From JABFRZ01 sp036376275 (GTDB lineage: Bacteria > Planctomycetota > UBA1135 > GCA-002686595), in assembly GCA_036376275.1 (NCBI GenBank), contig DASVAP010000014.1:1-64000 (forward strand): a stretch of DNA of 64,000 nt, given 5' to 3'. The translations under genes and the position numbers were made by a program. Positions 7,519 to 16,391 of the stretch are shown here, piece after piece. Each line of letters begins with the position of its first letter. Position 1 is the first letter of the stretch. The notes beneath the pieces are model-generated. The model saw only the letters and a list, made by a program, of their open reading frames with translations, did not search any database and was not told the origin of the DNA.

Positions 7519-8219
7519 GCGCCGCCGAGGGTCACGCCGAACTCGATGAAGCGCAGCATGGCCCGCATCGTCCCGATCACGAGCTCGCGCACGCCGGGAA
7601 CCAGGAACACGAACAGGACGACGAGATACAGGCCCCAGCGCTCGAGGGCCGAGTAGGCCTCGCGCAACCCGCCGGGCAGGAGCCAGGTCATCACGCGCGA
7701 GCCGTCGAGGGGCGGGATCGGGAGCAGGTTGAAGGCCGCCAGCAGCAGGTTGAAATGGATCGCCCCCTGCAGGACCTTGGCCCCGATCATCTGGTCGTTC
7801 CACACGCCGAGCTCGACCACCACGACCTTCCAGCACAGGAAGAAGAAGGCCGCCAGCAGGAAGTTCGAGAGCGGCCCGGCGATCGCCACCAGGGCCATGT
7901 CGCGCAGGGGATGGCGCAGGTTGAAGTAATTGACCGGCACCGGCTTCGCTCCGCCGAAGAGCAGGTTGCCCCCCGACGAGAACAGCATCATGAGCGGCAG
8001 CAGGATGGTCATGAACGGGTCGATGTGCGGCACCGGGTTCAGCGTGATGCGCCCGAGGTCGCGCGCGGTCGTGTCGCCGCGTTGCAGGGCCACCCAGCCG
8101 TGGGCCGCCTCGTGGATCCCGAGGGACAGGACGAGCAGGGCCAGGACCAGCGCGATGCCGATCGGCGGCAGCTCCATGAAGGCCAGGACGGCGAAGGCGA
8201 GGAGGTCGGGAGGCGGCAC
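7512..8219 (-). CDS. site-2-protease-family (M50) membrane peptidase
   Basis: 235 residues with several membrane helices. The zinc motif is HEAAH within LSLGIHEAAHGWVALQRGD, and the second motif is NLLPIPPLDGSR, the NxxPxxPLDG of M50 peptidases. These short S2P homologues cleave transmembrane substrates within the bilayer; the substrate is unknown. I chose the GTG at 8219 because a -10-like TATAAC ends 12 bases upstream; an ATG at 8177 would give a 221-residue form and cannot be excluded. It overlaps scpA by seven bases. Confidence 0.85.
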   Translation of the reverse strand: MPPPDLLAFAVLAFMELPPIGIALVLALLVLSLGIHEAAHGWVALQRGDTTARDLGRITLNPVPHIDPFMTILLPLMMLFSSGGNLLFGGAKPVPVNYFNLRHPLRDMALVAIAGPLSNFLLAAFFFLCWKVVVVELGVWNDQMIGAKVLQGAIHFNLLLAAFNLLPIPPLDGSRVMTWLLPGGLREAYSALERWGLYLVVLFVFLVPGVRELVIGTMRAMLRFIEFGVTLGGAW

Positions 8220-8231
8220 CGCGAGACGGGC

Positions 8232-8260
8232 GTTATAGCCCGGTTCCCGCGGGACTTCAC
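8232..8260 (-). promoter_or_regulatory. predicted promoter of the M50-scpA operon
   Basis: On the minus strand GTGAAG (8260-8255), a 17-base spacer and TATAAC (8237-8232) precede the GTG at 8219. The 12-base gap leaves almost no leader, so the mRNA may be leaderless. Confidence 0.45.
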
Positions 8261-8319
8261 GCGTGGGGCACGCCCCTCCTGCCGCCGAGCGCCGCGCGGC
8301 CCCGCGCGCGCTTCGCGGG

Positions 8320-8349
8320 TTGAAGGTGCCTGCGCGACCCGCATAGAAT
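8320..8349 (+). promoter_or_regulatory. predicted sigma-70-type promoter of the kdsD operon
   Basis: TTGAAG (8320-8325), an 18-base spacer and TAGAAT (8344-8349) lie 56 bases before the kdsD ATG. This is one of the best -35/-10 pairs in the window. Confidence 0.55.
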
Positions 8350-8405
8350 CGCCGCGTTCGCCGCGTTCCGCCGCTGCCGGACCACCACGAGAGACCCCCC
8401 ACGCG

Positions 8406-9389
8406 ATGGCACGAGCTGACAAGGGCGATCGGCGGGCCCGCGCGGCCGAGGTCATCCGGCTCGAGGCGCGCACGATCGAGGGCCTGATCGAGCGCCTGGA
8501 CGGCAGCTTCGACGAGGCGGTCGAGCGCATCCTGGGCTGCCGCGGGATGGTGATCGTGACCGGCATGGGCAAGGCCGGGCTGGTCGGGGCCAAGCTCTCG
8601 GCCACCTTCGCCTCGACCGGGACGCCCTCGATCTTCCTGCACCCCTCCGAGGCGATGCACGGCGACCTGGGCCGCATCCGGGCCGACGACGTGGTCCTGG
8701 CCCTGACCAACTCGGGCGAGAGCGACGAGCTGAAGCAGCTCCTGCCCCACGTGCGCCGGATCGGCGCGGCGGTCGTCACCGTCACGGGCGAGCCCGGGTC
8801 CTCGATCGCCCGGCTCTCCGACTCGGTCCTCGACCTCGGGCGCGTGGACGAGGCCTGCCCGCTGGGGCTCGCCCCGACCGCCTCGACCTCGGCCATGATG
8901 GCCCTGGGCGACGCCCTGGCGATGGTGGTCCTGGCGGAGCGCGGCTTCAGCCGCGAGGACTTCGCGCGCTACCACCCGGCCGGCAAGCTCGGGCGCCAGC
9001 TCATGAAGGTGCGCGAGATCATGCGCACGGGGAACGAGCTGCCGCTGGTCCCGCTCGGGACCTCGGTGGGCCAGGTGATCCTGACCATGTCGCGCACCCC
9101 CGGGCGGCCGGGGGCGGCCCTGATCGTCGAGCGCGACGGGCGCCTGGCCGGGATCTTCACCGACGGCGACCTGCGGCGCCTGCTCGAGCGCGGCAGCGTG
9201 CGGCTCGAGCAGCCGGTCGACGAGTGCATGGGCCGCCACCCGAAGACGATCGGGCCGGAGGCGCTGGTGGCCGAGGCCGAGCACCACCTGCGCGCCCACC
9301 GCATCGACCAGATCGCGGTGGTCGACGAGGCCGGCAAGGCCGTGGGTCTGCTCGACGTCCAGGACCTGCTCGACACCCGCATCGGGTAG
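8406..9389 (+). CDS. kdsD: arabinose-5-phosphate isomerase (KdsD/KpsF family)
   Basis: 327 residues. It converts ribulose-5-phosphate to arabinose-5-phosphate, the first step of KDO synthesis for LPS. The SIS domain holds VIVTGMGKAGLVGAKLSATF and LTNSGESDELKQLLP (sugar-phosphate binding loop), then LAPTASTSAMMALGDALA and FARYHPAGKLGRQLM, all typical of KdsD. Two CBS domains follow (about residues 205-325, including GIFTDGDLRRLLERG). It is the first gene of a plus-strand operon with kdsC and an Lpt-like gene, the same order as kdsD-kdsC-lptC-lptA in enterobacteria. Confidence 0.95.
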   Translation: MARADKGDRRARAAEVIRLEARTIEGLIERLDGSFDEAVERILGCRGMVIVTGMGKAGLVGAKLSATFASTGTPSIFLHPSEAMHGDLGRIRADDVVLALTNSGESDELKQLLPHVRRIGAAVVTVTGEPGSSIARLSDSVLDLGRVDEACPLGLAPTASTSAMMALGDALAMVVLAERGFSREDFARYHPAGKLGRQLMKVREIMRTGNELPLVPLGTSVGQVILTMSRTPGRPGAALIVERDGRLAGIFTDGDLRRLLERGSVRLEQPVDECMGRHPKTIGPEALVAEAEHHLRAHRIDQIAVVDEAGKAVGLLDVQDLLDTRIG

Positions 9390-9398
9390 GAGCCGGCC

Positions 9399-9968
9399 AC
9401 GGACTCCATCCCTGCCCTGGAGCGAGCGCTGTCCGCGGCGCGTCTGGCCGTGTTCGACGTGGACGGCACGCTGACGGACGGACGCGTCGCCTACCTCGGC
9501 GGCGAGGAGCTCGTCACCTTCCACGTGCACGACGGCCAGGGCCTGGCCTGGCTCCTGAAGGCCGGCCTGGAGCTCGCCTGGATCACCGGCCGCGGCTCGC
9601 GCGCGGTCGAGACGCGCGCGCGCGAGCTGGGCGTCGTGCACCTCTTCCAGCGCGTCGGCGACAAGGCCGAGTGCCTGCGCACGCTCCAGGAGCGCCTGGA
9701 CATCGCGCCCGACCACACCCTGGCCATGGGCGACGACCTGGCCGACCTGGCCCTGGCGCGCCGCGCGGCGCTCTTCGTGGCGCCCGCCAACGCGCGGCCC
9801 GAGGTGCGTGAGCGCGCGCAGCTCGTGACCGCGGCCGGCGGCGGGGCCGGCGCCGTGCGCGAGCTGGCCGAGCGCGTCCTGAGGGCGCGCGGGCTGTGGG
9901 ACGGGCGCCTGGCGGGCCCCGCGGACTCCGGACGGCCCGAGGCGCCGAGCGGAGCCCCCCGCGAGTGA
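9399..9968 (+). CDS. kdsC: 3-deoxy-D-manno-octulosonate 8-phosphate phosphatase, probable ACG start
   Basis: 189 residues if read from ACG at 9399. It is a class-0 HAD phosphatase that removes phosphate from KDO-8-phosphate: motif I is FDVDGTLTDG, the Lys motif GDKAECL, and the acidic motif MGDDLADLALA. The only standard start (GTG 9450) would begin at the catalytic loop and delete the first beta strand. Reading upstream in the same frame gives a normal N-terminus from ACG 9399, six bases after an AGGAG (9388-9392) that overlaps the kdsD stop. ACG is therefore the best start, unless the base is a sequencing error. The C-terminal 20 residues are Pro/Gly-rich and extra to the family. Confidence 0.88.
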   Translation, partial: TDSIPALERALSAARLAVFDVDGTLTDGRVAYLGGEELVTFHVHDGQGLAWLLKAGLELAWITGRGSRAVETRARELGVVHLFQRVGDKAECLRTLQERLDIAPDHTLAMGDDLADLALARRAALFVAPANARPEVRERAQLVTAAGGGAGAVRELAERVLRARGLWDGRLAGPADSGRPEAPSGAPRE

Positions 9969-12900
9969 GACGGCTCTCGCTCGTCCTCCTCTTCCTGGCC
10001 CTCCTCGCCCTCGGGCTCTTCGTCCTGTTCTGGATCGACCAGCGCACGCGCGCGCCGGTCGAGGAGCCCGAGGAGCCGGCGCCGGTCGCGCCCGCGCCGA
10101 GCGAGCCGGGCCAGGGCATCCAGCTCGGCGGGCGCTTCCAGCTCACCGAGTACGACGAGGACACCAAGCGCGCGGTGCTGCGCGTCGAGGCCGACGACTC
10201 GCGCCGCGAGGGCGACGTGCACGTGTTCGAGGGCGTGACGCTGGAGCTGCTCGACCCGCAGGAGTCCGGCAAGGTGCGCGCGCGCCTGCGGGCCGGGCTC
10301 GCGCGGCCCGGGCCGCTGCTCCCCAGCGAGGGCCTGCAACCGCGCTGGGAGCCGCGCATGCAGCTCGAGAACGTGCGCGCCGAGATCCTCACCGGCACCT
10401 CGCTCGCGCCGCTCGTGTTCGAGACGCCCTCGGCCCAGGTCGACGGCACCGATCGGAGCGCGCGACGCCTGACGGGGGCGCAGGAGTTCTCGGCCCGCTC
10501 GGCCCAGCTCGTGGTCCTCGGGCGCGGCTTCGAGTGGGAGCTCGACCAGGAGCGTCTCGTGATCCTGGAGGGCGGGCGCATCGAGCTGCTGCGGCCCGGC
10601 GCGGGCCCCGAGAGCCCTCCGGCCACGCTCACGGCCCTGGCCGGGCCGCTCGAGCTGCGGCGCGTGCCGGACGCCGGAGAGGGAGTCGTGGTCCTGGAGA
10701 GTCGCGAGGGAGCCGTGCTCGAGCCGGGCGCCGCCAGCCCGGGACGCCTCGAGGCGCGCCACGTCGTGCTGAGCGCGCGCCCGGGCACGGGTCCGGACCA
10801 GCCGCTGGCGCTCGAGACGCTCGAGGCCGACGGGAACGTCGACTGGACCTCGGGCGAGGCGCGCTTCCAGGGCGAGCGCCTCACGGCCGCCTTCGCGCGC
10901 GAGGGACGCCTCGAGCGCGCGCGCCTCGAGGGCACGCCGCGCGCCGAGCTGGCGCTGAAGCTCGCGCTCGATCCGGCCCTCGTGCCGGCCGGGGGCGAGC
11001 GGGCCCAGCGCGTGGTCGTGCTGGAGGGCCAGGACTCGATCGACGTGACCTGGCGCGACGGCGGCTACGCGCTGCACCTCGAGAGCCTGCCGCCGGCGCC
11101 GGGGGCCGAGGCGCGCGTGCCGACGATCACGACCGAGGACTTCATCCTGCACTCGGCCGGCACGATCGACGGCTGGCTCTCGGAGGACCAGGGCACGGCC
11201 CGCTTCGAGGCCGGCGGCGGCGTCATCGCGATCAGCGGCGAGACGCGCCTGGAAACGCCCCGCTTCGTGCTCGAGGTGCGCCCCGACGCGCGCGGCGAGA
11301 CGGTCCTGGTGGGCACCGCCTCGGGCGGCGCGCGCCTGGAGGGGCAGCTCGTGGCCGATCCCGCCACCGGCCGACCGGCGCGCACCTTCACGCTGACGTC
11401 CCCCGATGGCCTGACGCTCGAGCGCAGCGTGCGCGGCTGGCGCGTGATCGAGGGCACGCGCGTCGAGCTGGCCCTGGACGGCCCCGGGGGCTTCCGCGCG
11501 CGGGCCGCGCAGCTCAAGGACTTCGTCGTGCCGCGCGACGCGGCCGGCGCGCTCGTGCCCGAGGCCGTGAGCTTCCTCGCGCGCGGCGACGTCGAGGTCG
11601 AGCACGATCAGGGCGTGATGGCGGGCGAGGAGCTCGAGGTGCGCGGCCTGCGGCCGGTGCCGCGCTTCGTCCTGCGTGGCACGCCGGCGGCCAAGGCCTC
11701 TTTCCGCGGCGAGATCGGAGAGGCCAGCGCGCTCGAGATCGAGCTGACCGGCGACACCCTGGAGGCGCGCGGCGAGGTCAGCGGCTCGGCCGTGCTCGGC
11801 AAGGGCGCGGGCGCGGGCACGCACGTGACCTTCGCGGGCGACGAGCTGACCCTCGACCGCTTCGAGGGCGCCGAGCTCCTGCCGGGCGAGCGCCTGCGCA
11901 CCGTGCGCGTGCGCGTCGAGGGTCGTGCATCGGGCACGGTGGTGGCCGATCAGCAGACGCTGGTGCTGCGCTGCGCGCGCTTCTCGGGCGAGAGCCGCAC
12001 GCGGCTGCGGGCGGGCGCCGAGCCGGTCGAGCTCGGCGCGCTGTTCCTGGCCGAGGGCGCGGTGCACGCCGACTTCCTCGACGCGGAGAACGACATCGGG
12101 ATCGACTGCGAGCGCTTCGAGGTCGAGCGCCTGGCGGGCGACGTCGAGACGGGCTTCCGCCAGCTCACGGCCAGCGGCGAGGTGCGCTTCCAGGGACGCC
12201 TCGGCCAGGGCGACGAGGTCGACGTGGCCGGCGAGTGCGAGGTGCTGACGCTCGACGCGGAGGGTCGCGGCAGCCTGGCGGCCGGGCCGTCCGGCCGCGT
12301 GGCCCTGCTCGGCCACGTGCCCCAGCAGAAGTCGCCCTTCCGCCTGGGGGCCGACCACGTCGACTTCCGCTTCGCCAAGGGCGAGAGCCTGAGCCTGCTC
12401 GCGCTGCGTCCGGAGCTGCGCATGCTCGGCCTGCGCGCGCGCGCCGAGCACCTGACGGTCGACGAGGAGCTCGGCGTCGTGCTCTCGGGCGGCGTGCGCG
12501 CGAGCGGCGCGACCGCCGCCAGCGTGCCGTTCACCCTGGCGGCGGACGAGATCGTGCTGGTCGGGCGCCCCGTGCCCGAGGGCGAGGCCGGCGCGGCGCG
12601 CGAGGACGCCCCGCCGGAGGAGCAGACCGACTCCTTCGCGGCGCGCGGCGCGGTCGACTTCCAGCTGTCCGACTCGCTGCGCGGGCGCGGCGAGCGCCTG
12701 ACGTGGCGCCGCTCGAACGGCCTCTTGCGCCTGGAGGGCCAGCCGGCCTCCTTCGAGCTGGGCGGCTCGCGCGTCGAGACCGAGTGGGTCGAGTTCGACC
12801 CCGTCCTGGAGCTCCTGGTCGGCACGGGACGGGGACGCCTGCTCACCACCCCGCTCGGCGGCGAGTCGGCCAGCGACTGGACGCTCGAGTTCCTCTCGAT

Positions 12901-15271
12901 CTCCTCGCTGCTCGAGCCGGACTCGGTCGTGCTGGTGATGCAGGAGCCGCTGTTGCTCTCGCGCCTCTCGCGTTCCTCGCTGCGTGCCACCTGGGGCATC
13001 CTGTGGCTGAACCGCGACGCCCTGGAGGACCTGGAACGGCGCGGCGCCCTGCTGGACGAGCTGCGCGCGACCCTGGCGCGCCTGCGCGCGGTGCCGGAGG
13101 GCGCCGAGCTGATCGACGTCCTGGCGCTGTTCCGCTCGGCCGAGCTCTCGGGGCTCTTGCGCGAGCTGTACTTCGAGGGTCCGGTGGAGGTCCTGGCCGA
13201 GGGCGACCTGCTCGCCCGCGCCGACGCGATCTACCTCGACGCGGTCTCGCAGCACGGCTGGCTCGCGCGCGCGACGGTCAACCTCGGCCGCCAGTTCGTG
13301 GGCCAGCGCCAGGAGAAGCTGATCATCAAGGCCGACTGGCTGCGCGTCTCGAGCGACGCCTCGCTCAAGGCCGATCGCGCCACGGTCACCTCCTGCGCCT
13401 ACGAGGAGCCCCACGTGCGGGTCGTGACCGGCGACCTGACGATCCAGCCGGCCCTCGTGGACGGCGAGACGCAGTACCACCTGCGGCTCGAGGACAACGG
13501 GATCGAGATGTACGACGTCCTGCGCGTCCCGCTGCCGACCATCGACGTGGCCACGGACGAGGACTTCGAGCCGCTCTGGCCGACCCTGGGTCTGGCGAAC
13601 TCGGCGCGCTTCGGGACGCTGCTCTCGTTCGCCATCACGCGCCCGGCCGACCGCGTCGGACGCGTCTTCGACCGCTTCGTGCAGGCCGTGTTCGGCTCGT
13701 CGCGCGCCAGGAAGAAGAGCGCACCCGCCGCGGCGCCCCTGGCCGAGGGCGGAGCGCTCGACGAGGCGCCCGCCCCGCCGCGGCCGCGCTCGGACCTGGA
13801 CGCGAACTGGAAGGTGGACGGCTCCTACCTCGGCTCGCGCGGCGGCCTGCTCGACGTCGGGCTCGAGATCGAGTCCAAGGACCGCTACTGGTTCGACCTG
13901 TACCTGGGCGTGGCCTACGACACGGGCGAGGACCGCGGCTTCATCCGCGTCGACGAGGACGAGCGCGACACGCTGCGCACCTGGCTGCGCTCGCAGGGCT
14001 ACTTCCCGAAGGGGCGTAGCGCCTGGTCGTTCTCCTACACGGACCAGAGCGACGCCGCGGTCCAGTCCGAGTTCTACGAGGGCCGCTTCCAGCGCTACGA
14101 GCGGTCCGAGAACTACCTGCAGTGGCGGCGCAGCCACGACGAGAACTTCGTCCAGGGCACGGTCAAGGTGCGGCTCGAGGACTTCCGCACCGACGTCGAG
14201 GAGCTGCCCTCGTTCAGCGGCTACCGCGGCCGGTCACCACTCTTCTCCATCGGGGGCCACCAGGTCCTCTTCACGGGCGACGCGCGCGCCGAGTACCTGC
14301 GCCGCCGCCAGGGCACCGAGCCCCACAGCCCCTTCGGGCTGCCGGCGGACTTCGGCGACTCCGATCCGGACCTGTTCGGCCACCCGGACGGCTTCGGCGA
14401 GCGCGACGTGCTGCGCCTCGACACGCGCCAGGCGCTGGAGATGCCGCTCGTCCTCGGGCACGGCTTCAAGCTGACGCCCTTCGCCTTCGCGCGCGCGACC
14501 GGCTGGAGCGAGGGCCAGGACGAGGGCGATTCGCCGGCGCGCTTCGTGGCCGAGGCCGGGGCGCGCCTGGGCGGCTCCTTCTGGCGCCGCGGCGGGCGCG
14601 GGAAGATGCACCAGCTCGCGCCCTTCGTCGAGTACCGCAACGAGCTGGAGCGCGAGGACGAGGACGGGCTGCCGGTCCCGATCGACCAGGTCGAGCGCTA
14701 CGTGACTGCTGATGTGGTGCGCGCCGGCGTGCGCACGCGCCTGGGCGTCGACGAGCGCGGCTCGACCGTCGACCTGGACCTGGCCGGCGCCTACGCCAGC
14801 GACCGCTCCGACGGCGCGGCCGACGGCTGGCTGCCGCTCGAGGTCTTCCTGCGCTTCCTGGTGGAGCCCTTCGGGCACCAGTTCACGATCTTCCACGAGG
14901 GGCGCTTCGACCTGGAGGAGCGCCAGACGGACTACTCGGTGATCTCCGTCGGCACGCACCTCGGCCAGCAGTGGGGCGTGCAGCTCTCGCACCAGCGCGG
15001 CCGCGACCAGGACGCCCAGCCGCTGTTCGAGGCCGCCTCGGTGGCCGCGCTCTACCGCTGGACCGAGAAGTGGGAGTTCGAGGGGCGCCAGTCCTTCTCG
15101 CTGCTCGAGAACGAGCGCCTCGACTCGAGCCTGGTCGTGCGCCGCTACGCGCACGACCTGGTGATGGACATCGAGACCAAGGTGCGCGAGGGCGAGGGCT
15201 CGTCCTTCGGGATCAGCGTGCGCCCGCGCTTCGGGTACGACCCACCGCGCATCGGCTACGTGCCCTGGTAG
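9965..15271 (+). CDS. giant LPS-transport protein, apparent LptC-LptA-LptD fusion
   Basis: 1768 residues. A basic N-terminus and one strongly hydrophobic helix (residues about 4-24) with no signal-peptidase site look like the LptC inner-membrane anchor. Residues about 50-200 resemble LptC (FQLTEYDEDTKRAVLRVEA). A very long middle part (about 200-1270) is made of repetitive short beta strands, as in LptA/OstA jellyrolls. From about residue 1280 there is an LptD-like outer-membrane barrel: alternating aromatic strands, SDAAVQSEFYEGRFQRYERS, ENYLQWRRSHDENF, and a C-terminal aromatic end (IGYVPW). Synteny with kdsD-kdsC supports the LPS role. GTG 9965 overlaps the kdsC stop (GTGA). No lptB follows. 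The LptD part is the firmest assignment; the fused architecture is inference from order and topology. Confidence 0.8.
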   Translation: MRRLSLVLLFLALLALGLFVLFWIDQRTRAPVEEPEEPAPVAPAPSEPGQGIQLGGRFQLTEYDEDTKRAVLRVEADDSRREGDVHVFEGVTLELLDPQESGKVRARLRAGLARPGPLLPSEGLQPRWEPRMQLENVRAEILTGTSLAPLVFETPSAQVDGTDRSARRLTGAQEFSARSAQLVVLGRGFEWELDQERLVILEGGRIELLRPGAGPESPPATLTALAGPLELRRVPDAGEGVVVLESREGAVLEPGAASPGRLEARHVVLSARPGTGPDQPLALETLEADGNVDWTSGEARFQGERLTAAFAREGRLERARLEGTPRAELALKLALDPALVPAGGERAQRVVVLEGQDSIDVTWRDGGYALHLESLPPAPGAEARVPTITTEDFILHSAGTIDGWLSEDQGTARFEAGGGVIAISGETRLETPRFVLEVRPDARGETVLVGTASGGARLEGQLVADPATGRPARTFTLTSPDGLTLERSVRGWRVIEGTRVELALDGPGGFRARAAQLKDFVVPRDAAGALVPEAVSFLARGDVEVEHDQGVMAGEELEVRGLRPVPRFVLRGTPAAKASFRGEIGEASALEIELTGDTLEARGEVSGSAVLGKGAGAGTHVTFAGDELTLDRFEGAELLPGERLRTVRVRVEGRASGTVVADQQTLVLRCARFSGESRTRLRAGAEPVELGALFLAEGAVHADFLDAENDIGIDCERFEVERLAGDVETGFRQLTASGEVRFQGRLGQGDEVDVAGECEVLTLDAEGRGSLAAGPSGRVALLGHVPQQKSPFRLGADHVDFRFAKGESLSLLALRPELRMLGLRARAEHLTVDEELGVVLSGGVRASGATAASVPFTLAADEIVLVGRPVPEGEAGAAREDAPPEEQTDSFAARGAVDFQLSDSLRGRGERLTWRRSNGLLRLEGQPASFELGGSRVETEWVEFDPVLELLVGTGRGRLLTTPLGGESASDWTLEFLSISSLLEPDSVVLVMQEPLLLSRLSRSSLRATWGILWLNRDALEDLERRGALLDELRATLARLRAVPEGAELIDVLALFRSAELSGLLRELYFEGPVEVLAEGDLLARADAIYLDAVSQHGWLARATVNLGRQFVGQRQEKLIIKADWLRVSSDASLKADRATVTSCAYEEPHVRVVTGDLTIQPALVDGETQYHLRLEDNGIEMYDVLRVPLPTIDVATDEDFEPLWPTLGLANSARFGTLLSFAITRPADRVGRVFDRFVQAVFGSSRARKKSAPAAAPLAEGGALDEAPAPPRPRSDLDANWKVDGSYLGSRGGLLDVGLEIESKDRYWFDLYLGVAYDTGEDRGFIRVDEDERDTLRTWLRSQGYFPKGRSAWSFSYTDQSDAAVQSEFYEGRFQRYERSENYLQWRRSHDENFVQGTVKVRLEDFRTDVEELPSFSGYRGRSPLFSIGGHQVLFTGDARAEYLRRRQGTEPHSPFGLPADFGDSDPDLFGHPDGFGERDVLRLDTRQALEMPLVLGHGFKLTPFAFARATGWSEGQDEGDSPARFVAEAGARLGGSFWRRGGRGKMHQLAPFVEYRNELEREDEDGLPVPIDQVERYVTADVVRAGVRTRLGVDERGSTVDLDLAGAYASDRSDGAADGWLPLEVFLRFLVEPFGHQFTIFHEGRFDLEERQTDYSVISVGTHLGQQWGVQLSHQRGRDQDAQPLFEAASVAALYRWTEKWEFEGRQSFSLLENERLDSSLVVRRYAHDLVMDIETKVREGEGSSFGISVRPRFGYDPPRIGYVPW

Positions 15272-15365
15272 CCGCGCGACGGTCGGCGGGCCGTCCGCAC
15301 GACCGTCCCCCGGGCCCGGGGCGGCTCTCCACGGTCCCCACGTTCCCCCACGCGGCCCCGGGCAC

Positions 15366-15371
15366 TACCAT
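15366..15371 (+). promoter_or_regulatory. -10-like TACCAT directly before the TatA-like gene
   Basis: TACCAT ends seven bases before the GTG start at 15379, which has no Shine-Dalgarno sequence. A transcript from this site would be leaderless. Confidence 0.4.
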
Positions 15372-15378
15372 CGGCCCC

Positions 15379-15747
15379 GTGCTGGCCTTCCTCGGCAACC
15401 TCTCGCCGCTCGAGCTCGTCGTCCTCGTCGCGCTCGCCGTGCTGATCTTCGGCAAGAACCTGCCCCAGGCCGCCAGCAAGGCCTACCTCCAGGCGCGCAA
15501 GCTGCGCAACGCGGTCGACGACCTGCGGCGCGAGTCGGGCATCGAGCGCGAGCTGCGCGAGATCGAGCGCAACGTGCGCGAGGCCGAGTGGGAGGCCCGG
15601 CGCGTGGAGGCGAAGAGCTCGCTCCCGCGCACGAGCGAGACGCCCCCCGGCTCCGCGCCGGCCGTGCCCGCGCCCGCGCCGCCGCCTCCGCCCCCGGAGT
15701 CGCCGCCCGTCGAGCCGGGCTCGGACGAGCCGCCCAAGCCCAGCTAA
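15379..15747 (+). CDS. TatA/TatB-family twin-arginine translocase component
   Basis: 122 residues. It has a short periplasmic N-terminus, one membrane helix (about residues 10-23, ELVVLVALAVLIFG), the hinge FGKNLPQ, and an amphipathic, highly charged helix (about 30-75) before a Pro-rich tail. This is the TatA/TatB plan for pore formation or substrate handling in Tat export. The hinge is FGK rather than FGP, and the long charged helix leaves TatA versus TatB open. No tatC is nearby. Its stop codon overlaps that of the convergent gene at 15744 by two bases. Confidence 0.82.
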   Translation: MLAFLGNLSPLELVVLVALAVLIFGKNLPQAASKAYLQARKLRNAVDDLRRESGIERELREIERNVREAEWEARRVEAKSSLPRTSETPPGSAPAVPAPAPPPPPPESPPVEPGSDEPPKPS

Positions 15748-16391
15748 GAGCGCGGCTTGTTGAGGCCGAGCTGGACGGCCTCGTCGCCGGCGTCGAACAG
15801 GGAACCCCAGTCGCCCTCGTCCAGGCTCAGGGGCGCGCCCGGATCCACTGGCTCGGAGGGCAGCGGCGCGCGCGCGACCGGAGCCGCGGGTGCGCCGGGC
15901 GCGGCCTTGGCGGCCGCCGCGCCGCGCACGGGCGCGGGTCCGCCCTTGGGCGCGAAGTGGGCCTCGAGCCAGCGGCGGTTGCTCGCCACCGAGCCGACGA
16001 CCGGCAGGACGCGTCCGCTCTGCCCGCGCAGGCCCTCCAGGACCTCCGAGGGCACGAGCCCCGGCATGACCACGGTCACCAGGCTGCCGTAGCGGTCGAG
16101 CGGGACGAGCGCGAAGTGGCGCAGGTACGCCAGGTCGTAGCCGTCCAGCGCGGTCGCCGAGGGCGGGTACTGCTCGACCGGCAGGAAGGGCAGGTGGTAG
16201 AGCTCGCAGGCGACGCGCGAGACCTCCCAGTCGGAGACGAGGTTCTCGCGCACGAGGACCTCCGGCAGGAGCGCGCGCGTGGCATTCACCTGGCGCAGGA
16301 CGTGGCTCAGGACGTCGCGGTCGATCAGGTTCCGCTCGACGAGGGCCTCTCCGAAGCGCGTGTAGTCGAACCGATTGGTGCTCTTCGCCAT
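15744..16391 (-). CDS. stand-alone MshEN (GspE/PilB N-terminal) domain protein
   Basis: 215 residues. Residues about 10-145 match the N-terminal domain of type II secretion and type IV pilus ATPases (FGEALVERNLIDRDVLSHVL, LPEVLVRENLVSDWEVSRV, YHLPFLPVEQYPP, YLRHFALVPLDRYGSLVTV). In several members this domain binds cyclic di-GMP. No ATPase domain follows; instead there is an Ala/Pro-rich linker and an acidic tail with GDWGSLFDAGDEAVQLGLN. That short acidic end could dock to a partner. The ATG at 16391 is the first sensible start. It is probably its own transcript, downstream of gyrB on the same strand. Confidence 0.75.
   Translation of the reverse strand: MAKSTNRFDYTRFGEALVERNLIDRDVLSHVLRQVNATRALLPEVLVRENLVSDWEVSRVACELYHLPFLPVEQYPPSATALDGYDLAYLRHFALVPLDRYGSLVTVVMPGLVPSEVLEGLRGQSGRVLPVVGSVASNRRWLEAHFAPKGGPAPVRGAAAAKAAPGAPAAPVARAPLPSEPVDPGAPLSLDEGDWGSLFDAGDEAVQLGLNKPRS

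Noticed and set aside
9450..9968. GTG 9450 as the kdsC start
   Set aside because: It would start inside the first beta strand at the catalytic Asp loop and has no ribosome site at a suitable distance.
9491..14137. 1548-codon open frame on the minus strand
   Set aside because: Antisense shadow of the Lpt-like gene. In very GC-rich DNA the opposite frame lacks stops; the translation is a low-complexity Arg/Ala/Leu/Glu mix with no domains.
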